Of a DNA stretch of 64,000 nt, positions 61,338-64,000 are shown in pieces. The DNA is from Mycobacterium sp. GA-2829 (GTDB lineage: Bacteria; Actinomycetota; Actinomycetes; Mycobacteriales; Mycobacteriaceae), in assembly GCF_001499965.1 (NCBI RefSeq), contig NZ_LQIT01000056.1, positions 124,001 through 188,000 on the forward strand, given 5' to 3'. Below the pieces are notes generated by a model. The model saw only the letters and a list, made by a program, of their open reading frames with translations, was not told the DNA's origin and did no database searches. A program made the position numbers and the translations under genes. The first letter of the stretch is position 1. The number at the start of each line of letters is the position of its first letter.

Positions 61338-63215
61338 TCAGTGCACGGGGGCGGCGGAGAAGGCGTTCAGCAGCCACGAGCGCATCGCGTTGACGAGCGC
61401 AGCGCGGTTCTCCCGCTTGACGATCTCGTGACCGTCGTCGTCGAACACCAACAGTTCGACCGTGCGGTCCAACGCCCGCAGCGCGTCGTACATCTGCTGC
61501 GACTCACTCGGCGGCACGTTGGTGTCGTTGCCGCCGTGCACCAGCAGCAGCGGCGCCGTCAGCGCGGGAGCGCGAAGCAGCGGGGAGAGCCGCTCGAGGA
61601 GATCGCGGTCCCCGACCGGGTGGCCGTACTTGGGGTATGCCGCCGTGGCGATCCACGGTTCGGTGTTGCGGTACCAGGTGTTGAGGTCGCTCATCCCGCA
61701 GATGCTGATGCCCGCGGCGAACAGTTCCGGGTGGAATGTCAACGCCGCCTGCGTGAGATAGCCGCCGTAGGACCAGCCGGTGACGGCGATCCGGTCGGCG
61801 GGAACCGCCTCGTGGTCGATCAGATACCGCACACAGTCGGCGACGTCGTCGATCGCGGCGAACCGCAGCTCCTTGTCGTCGGCGTGCATGAACGATCGGC
61901 CGAATCCGCCGGAGCCGCGCACATTCGGCGTGAACACGGTGATCCCCGCGGCCAGCAGCGCCGGGTAGTACTCGTTGTAACCGGGACGGGACTGCCCCTC
62001 CGGCCCGCCGTGCAGGAAGATCATCGCCCCGACCGGTTCGACCGGCGCGGGCGGCCGGTACAGCCACCCCGTCAATTCCAGGCCGTCACGCGCGACGACC
62101 ACCTCCAGCGTCGGATCGGCCGTCAGCGGACCCTCACTCGGTTCACGGTCGACGCGCTGCCACTCCCGCGACCGCGGGTCGACCAGTTCGACGGTCGGCG
62201 GCAGCGACGGGCTCTCCACCGTCATCGCGACCATGGATCCGCCGGCGCTGATGGTCAGCTCGGTCGCGACGAGGCCGGGCAGCGGGATCGGGTCCGACAG
62301 CGTGTTGTCGGCGTATTCGAGGATCTGTAACTCACTGCAGCCGTTGACATTCCACAGCAAGGCAACGGTCGAGAGGTCGTCACTGACGACGAACTCGTCG
62401 AGGTCGAAACCGGGTTTCTCGGCGACGACGTGGTAGGAGACGCCCTCGGCGGTGGAGGTCACCTCGATGAGGCGGGCGTGCGTACCGCCGTTGTCGCTGC
62501 GGATCAGCGCGCGGACGTAACCCTCGGTGCTGTTGACCCCGTACTCCTTGGCCGGGTGGTAGAGCGTGAACGTCTCCCCCATCGGCCCCGACCGCAGCCG
62601 TCGCGGGCTGTGGTCGTCGAGGATGTACCCCATGTCGGTGGTCGAGCCCGGATCGTAGGGCAGCAGCGCGGTTTCGGTCAGCCCCCGCAACATGATGAGG
62701 TCGCGGTAGCCGCGCGGCCCCACCCGAACCAGCGCCGCGCCGGCCCACGCGTCGACCAGGCGGCCTGCCGTACGGCGGTCGAGCACGGTGGTCGTACCGT
62801 CGGCCGGGTCGATCAGGCACGAACTGCCGACGCCGTCTTCACCCGTGAGGATCGCCGCGACCTGCGTGCCGTCCCAGCCGATCAGTTCCGCGCTGCCGTC
62901 CGCCTGTTCGGTGGGCCAGGAGTCGATGCGGCGGGCGTCCCGGTCGTCGGGATCGGTTGTCACCACCCAGATCTGGAAGCGGTCGCTACCCTCGGGCGCG
63001 ACCTGGCACGCGAGCCAGTGACCGTCGGCCGAGTGCATGACGCGGGTGACCGGACCCTCGACCGGCAGGTCGACGTCACGTGAGGAGCTCGCCCGCCATC
63101 CCTGGAGGAACCGCTGCACTGCCCGGGGGAAGCCGCCGTCGTCGACGAGGTGGGCGAACGCCGTCGCGTCGGGCGACAGTGACGCACCGTAGTTCGCCCG
63201 CACCTGGCGTATCAC
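61338..63215 (-). CDS. S9-family serine peptidase (prolyl oligopeptidase type)
   Basis: This 625-residue protein has an N-terminal beta-propeller-like part (about 1-360) and a C-terminal alpha/beta hydrolase. The triad is Ser482 (GWSYGGY), Asp564 (GGNDTNVPPSES) and His596 (DDDGHEIVK). No signal peptide is seen, so it should be cytoplasmic and act on short peptides or acylated peptides. The GTG at 63215 follows GGAG by nine bases; longer in-frame readings are Arg/Gly rich and unlike the family. It sits between bkaR and the Rv2507-like gene and is an insertion relative to M. tuberculosis order. Confidence 0.9.
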   Translation of the reverse strand: MIRQVRANYGASLSPDATAFAHLVDDGGFPRAVQRFLQGWRASSSRDVDLPVEGPVTRVMHSADGHWLACQVAPEGSDRFQIWVVTTDPDDRDARRIDSWPTEQADGSAELIGWDGTQVAAILTGEDGVGSSCLIDPADGTTTVLDRRTAGRLVDAWAGAALVRVGPRGYRDLIMLRGLTETALLPYDPGSTTDMGYILDDHSPRRLRSGPMGETFTLYHPAKEYGVNSTEGYVRALIRSDNGGTHARLIEVTSTAEGVSYHVVAEKPGFDLDEFVVSDDLSTVALLWNVNGCSELQILEYADNTLSDPIPLPGLVATELTISAGGSMVAMTVESPSLPPTVELVDPRSREWQRVDREPSEGPLTADPTLEVVVARDGLELTGWLYRPPAPVEPVGAMIFLHGGPEGQSRPGYNEYYPALLAAGITVFTPNVRGSGGFGRSFMHADDKELRFAAIDDVADCVRYLIDHEAVPADRIAVTGWSYGGYLTQAALTFHPELFAAGISICGMSDLNTWYRNTEPWIATAAYPKYGHPVGDRDLLERLSPLLRAPALTAPLLLVHGGNDTNVPPSESQQMYDALRALDRTVELLVFDDDGHEIVKRENRAALVNAMRSWLLNAFSAAPVH

Positions 63216-63350
63216 GCGTCGCTTCTCCTCGTCCTGATCTTCGGCACCGGTCGGCCCCTCATGACGGTATCCGCGTCCGCAACAACCGGCACGGCCGACA
63301 CCACGACGAAGCGACGGACCGCGCAGGTACCCTGCGACCATGAGGTGGGT

Positions 63351-64000
63351 ATGACCGAGTCACCACGTCGTGACGGCCCCGAGCCGACCCAGCCGCTGGG
63401 CAACAGCTACCAGGGTCCGCCGGATCCCGCGTATGCCAATCAGGCCCCGTACGGTCCGCCGTACCAGCCGCCCGCCGCACCGAATCCCACCGAACGCCTG
63501 TCGCCGTACTACCAGTATGGCCAGTACGGGTACGACCCCTATGCCACGGGTCAGTACGGTCCCGGCTATCCGCCCGGGGCGCCCCAGCAACCACCCCCGG
63601 AGGGCCCCAAGTCGCCGATGTGGCTGTGGCTGCTCGCGGGCGCCGTCGTCCTGCTGGTCGTGGCGCTGGTGATCGCGTTGGTCATCACGAACAGTTCGCG
63701 CCAGCAGACGGTCGTCGCGCCCGCGCCTTCGATGCCCGAACCCACCGCGACGACGTCGGAGCGTCCCACCACCACCTCGCGCGCGCCGCGACCGGTGAAC
63801 CCGCTGCCGACCTCGGAGCCGCTCCCTACGACGCCGCCGCCGACGACGGGCCCGTCGCAGGCCACCGACACCGTCACCTACGACGTGGTCGGCGAAGGCC
63901 GAGTCATCAACATCACCTACACCGACACCGGCGGCGTGCCGCAGACCGAGTTCAACGTCGCGCTGCCGTGGAGCAAGCAGGTGGAGTTGCCGGCCCCGGC
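63351..64000 (+). CDS. Proline-rich membrane protein with MmpS-like domain, 3' truncated by window end (Rv2507-like)
   Basis: The visible 216 residues have a Pro/Gln/Tyr-rich cytoplasmic part (about 1-85), one membrane helix (MWLWLLAGAVVLLVVALVIA, about 88-109), a Thr/Pro-rich linker and the start of an MmpS-type beta domain (TYDVVGEGRVINITYTDTGG, LPWSKQVEL). The gene runs off the window end. Order after bkaR matches Rv2507, a proline-rich membrane protein. The domain in MmpS proteins works with MmpL lipid transporters; no MmpL is seen here. The ATG at 63351 follows a GAGGTGGG stretch. Confidence 0.85.
   Translation, partial: MTESPRRDGPEPTQPLGNSYQGPPDPAYANQAPYGPPYQPPAAPNPTERLSPYYQYGQYGYDPYATGQYGPGYPPGAPQQPPPEGPKSPMWLWLLAGAVVLLVVALVIALVITNSSRQQTVVAPAPSMPEPTATTSERPTTTSRAPRPVNPLPTSEPLPTTPPPTTGPSQATDTVTYDVVGEGRVINITYTDTGGVPQTEFNVALPWSKQVELPAP

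Overview
The window comes from a high-GC actinobacterium and almost certainly from a mycobacterium, probably a rapid-growing or environmental one (Mycolicibacterium type). The evidence is gene content and order: from about 18.3 kb to the end, the genes follow the M. tuberculosis Rv2464c-Rv2507 order as I remember it (nei1, rpiB, the CPWC mycothiol-linked thioredoxin-like protein, pepN, glbO, aglA, gdh, ettA, ssb paralogue, plsB2, HAD-plsC, WS/DGAT, bkdABC, citE-like, fadE19, accA1, accD1, bkaR, Rv2507-like). The first 12 kb is accessory and has no counterpart that I recognise in that block. No tools were run, so family names rest on motifs read by eye and on remembered family features.

Region 1 (24-12068) looks like a Wzx/Wzy-type exopolysaccharide locus. 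It holds an initiating polyprenyl-phosphate sugar transferase, two GT4 glycosyltransferases, a flippase-like and a polymerase-like membrane protein, a Wzz-like copolymerase with a decayed kinase-like domain, a beta-helix lipoprotein that may process the polymer, a GAF sensor, and an exported BcsB-like protein without a BcsA partner. This is the best candidate for a poorly described system.

Region 2 (12081-23638) is mixed. It has a DUF222/HNH nuclease, a lone molybdopterin oxidoreductase, a glycine-rich membrane protein, and a minus-strand run: fadD15-like, yeast-type cytosine deaminase, IPNS-like oxygenase, rpiB, nei1 and a CPA1 antiporter.

Region 3 (23792-31905) carries a DUF732 exported protein, pepN, two further HNH genes around a DUF5130-like gene and a small membrane protein, glbO, aglA and two small conserved genes coupled to gdh.

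Region 4 (31902-46888) has the large NAD-glutamate dehydrogenase, EttA, an SSB paralogue, a CopD/CtaG membrane protein, a glycerolipid acyltransferase operon (WS/DGAT, HAD-PlsC, PlsB2) and a tRNA-Arg(TCT).

Region 5 (46892-50735) has a secreted PE-PPE-fold hydrolase with an acidic tail, then a divergent universal stress protein and flavin split-barrel pair with a DosR-box-like site between them, then an enoyl-CoA hydratase.

Region 6 (50737-60838) is a long, tightly coupled branched-chain amino acid (leucine) catabolic operon: accD1-accA1-fadE19-hydratase-citE-like-bkdA-bkdB-bkdC. It is read away from a divergent TetR regulator (bkaR), with two near-identical 16-bp palindromic operators in the shared intergenic region. 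The window ends with two small membrane proteins, an S9 peptidase and the start of a proline-rich MmpS-like protein. No gene-free stretch longer than 300 bases, CRISPR array, insertion sequence or rRNA was seen.
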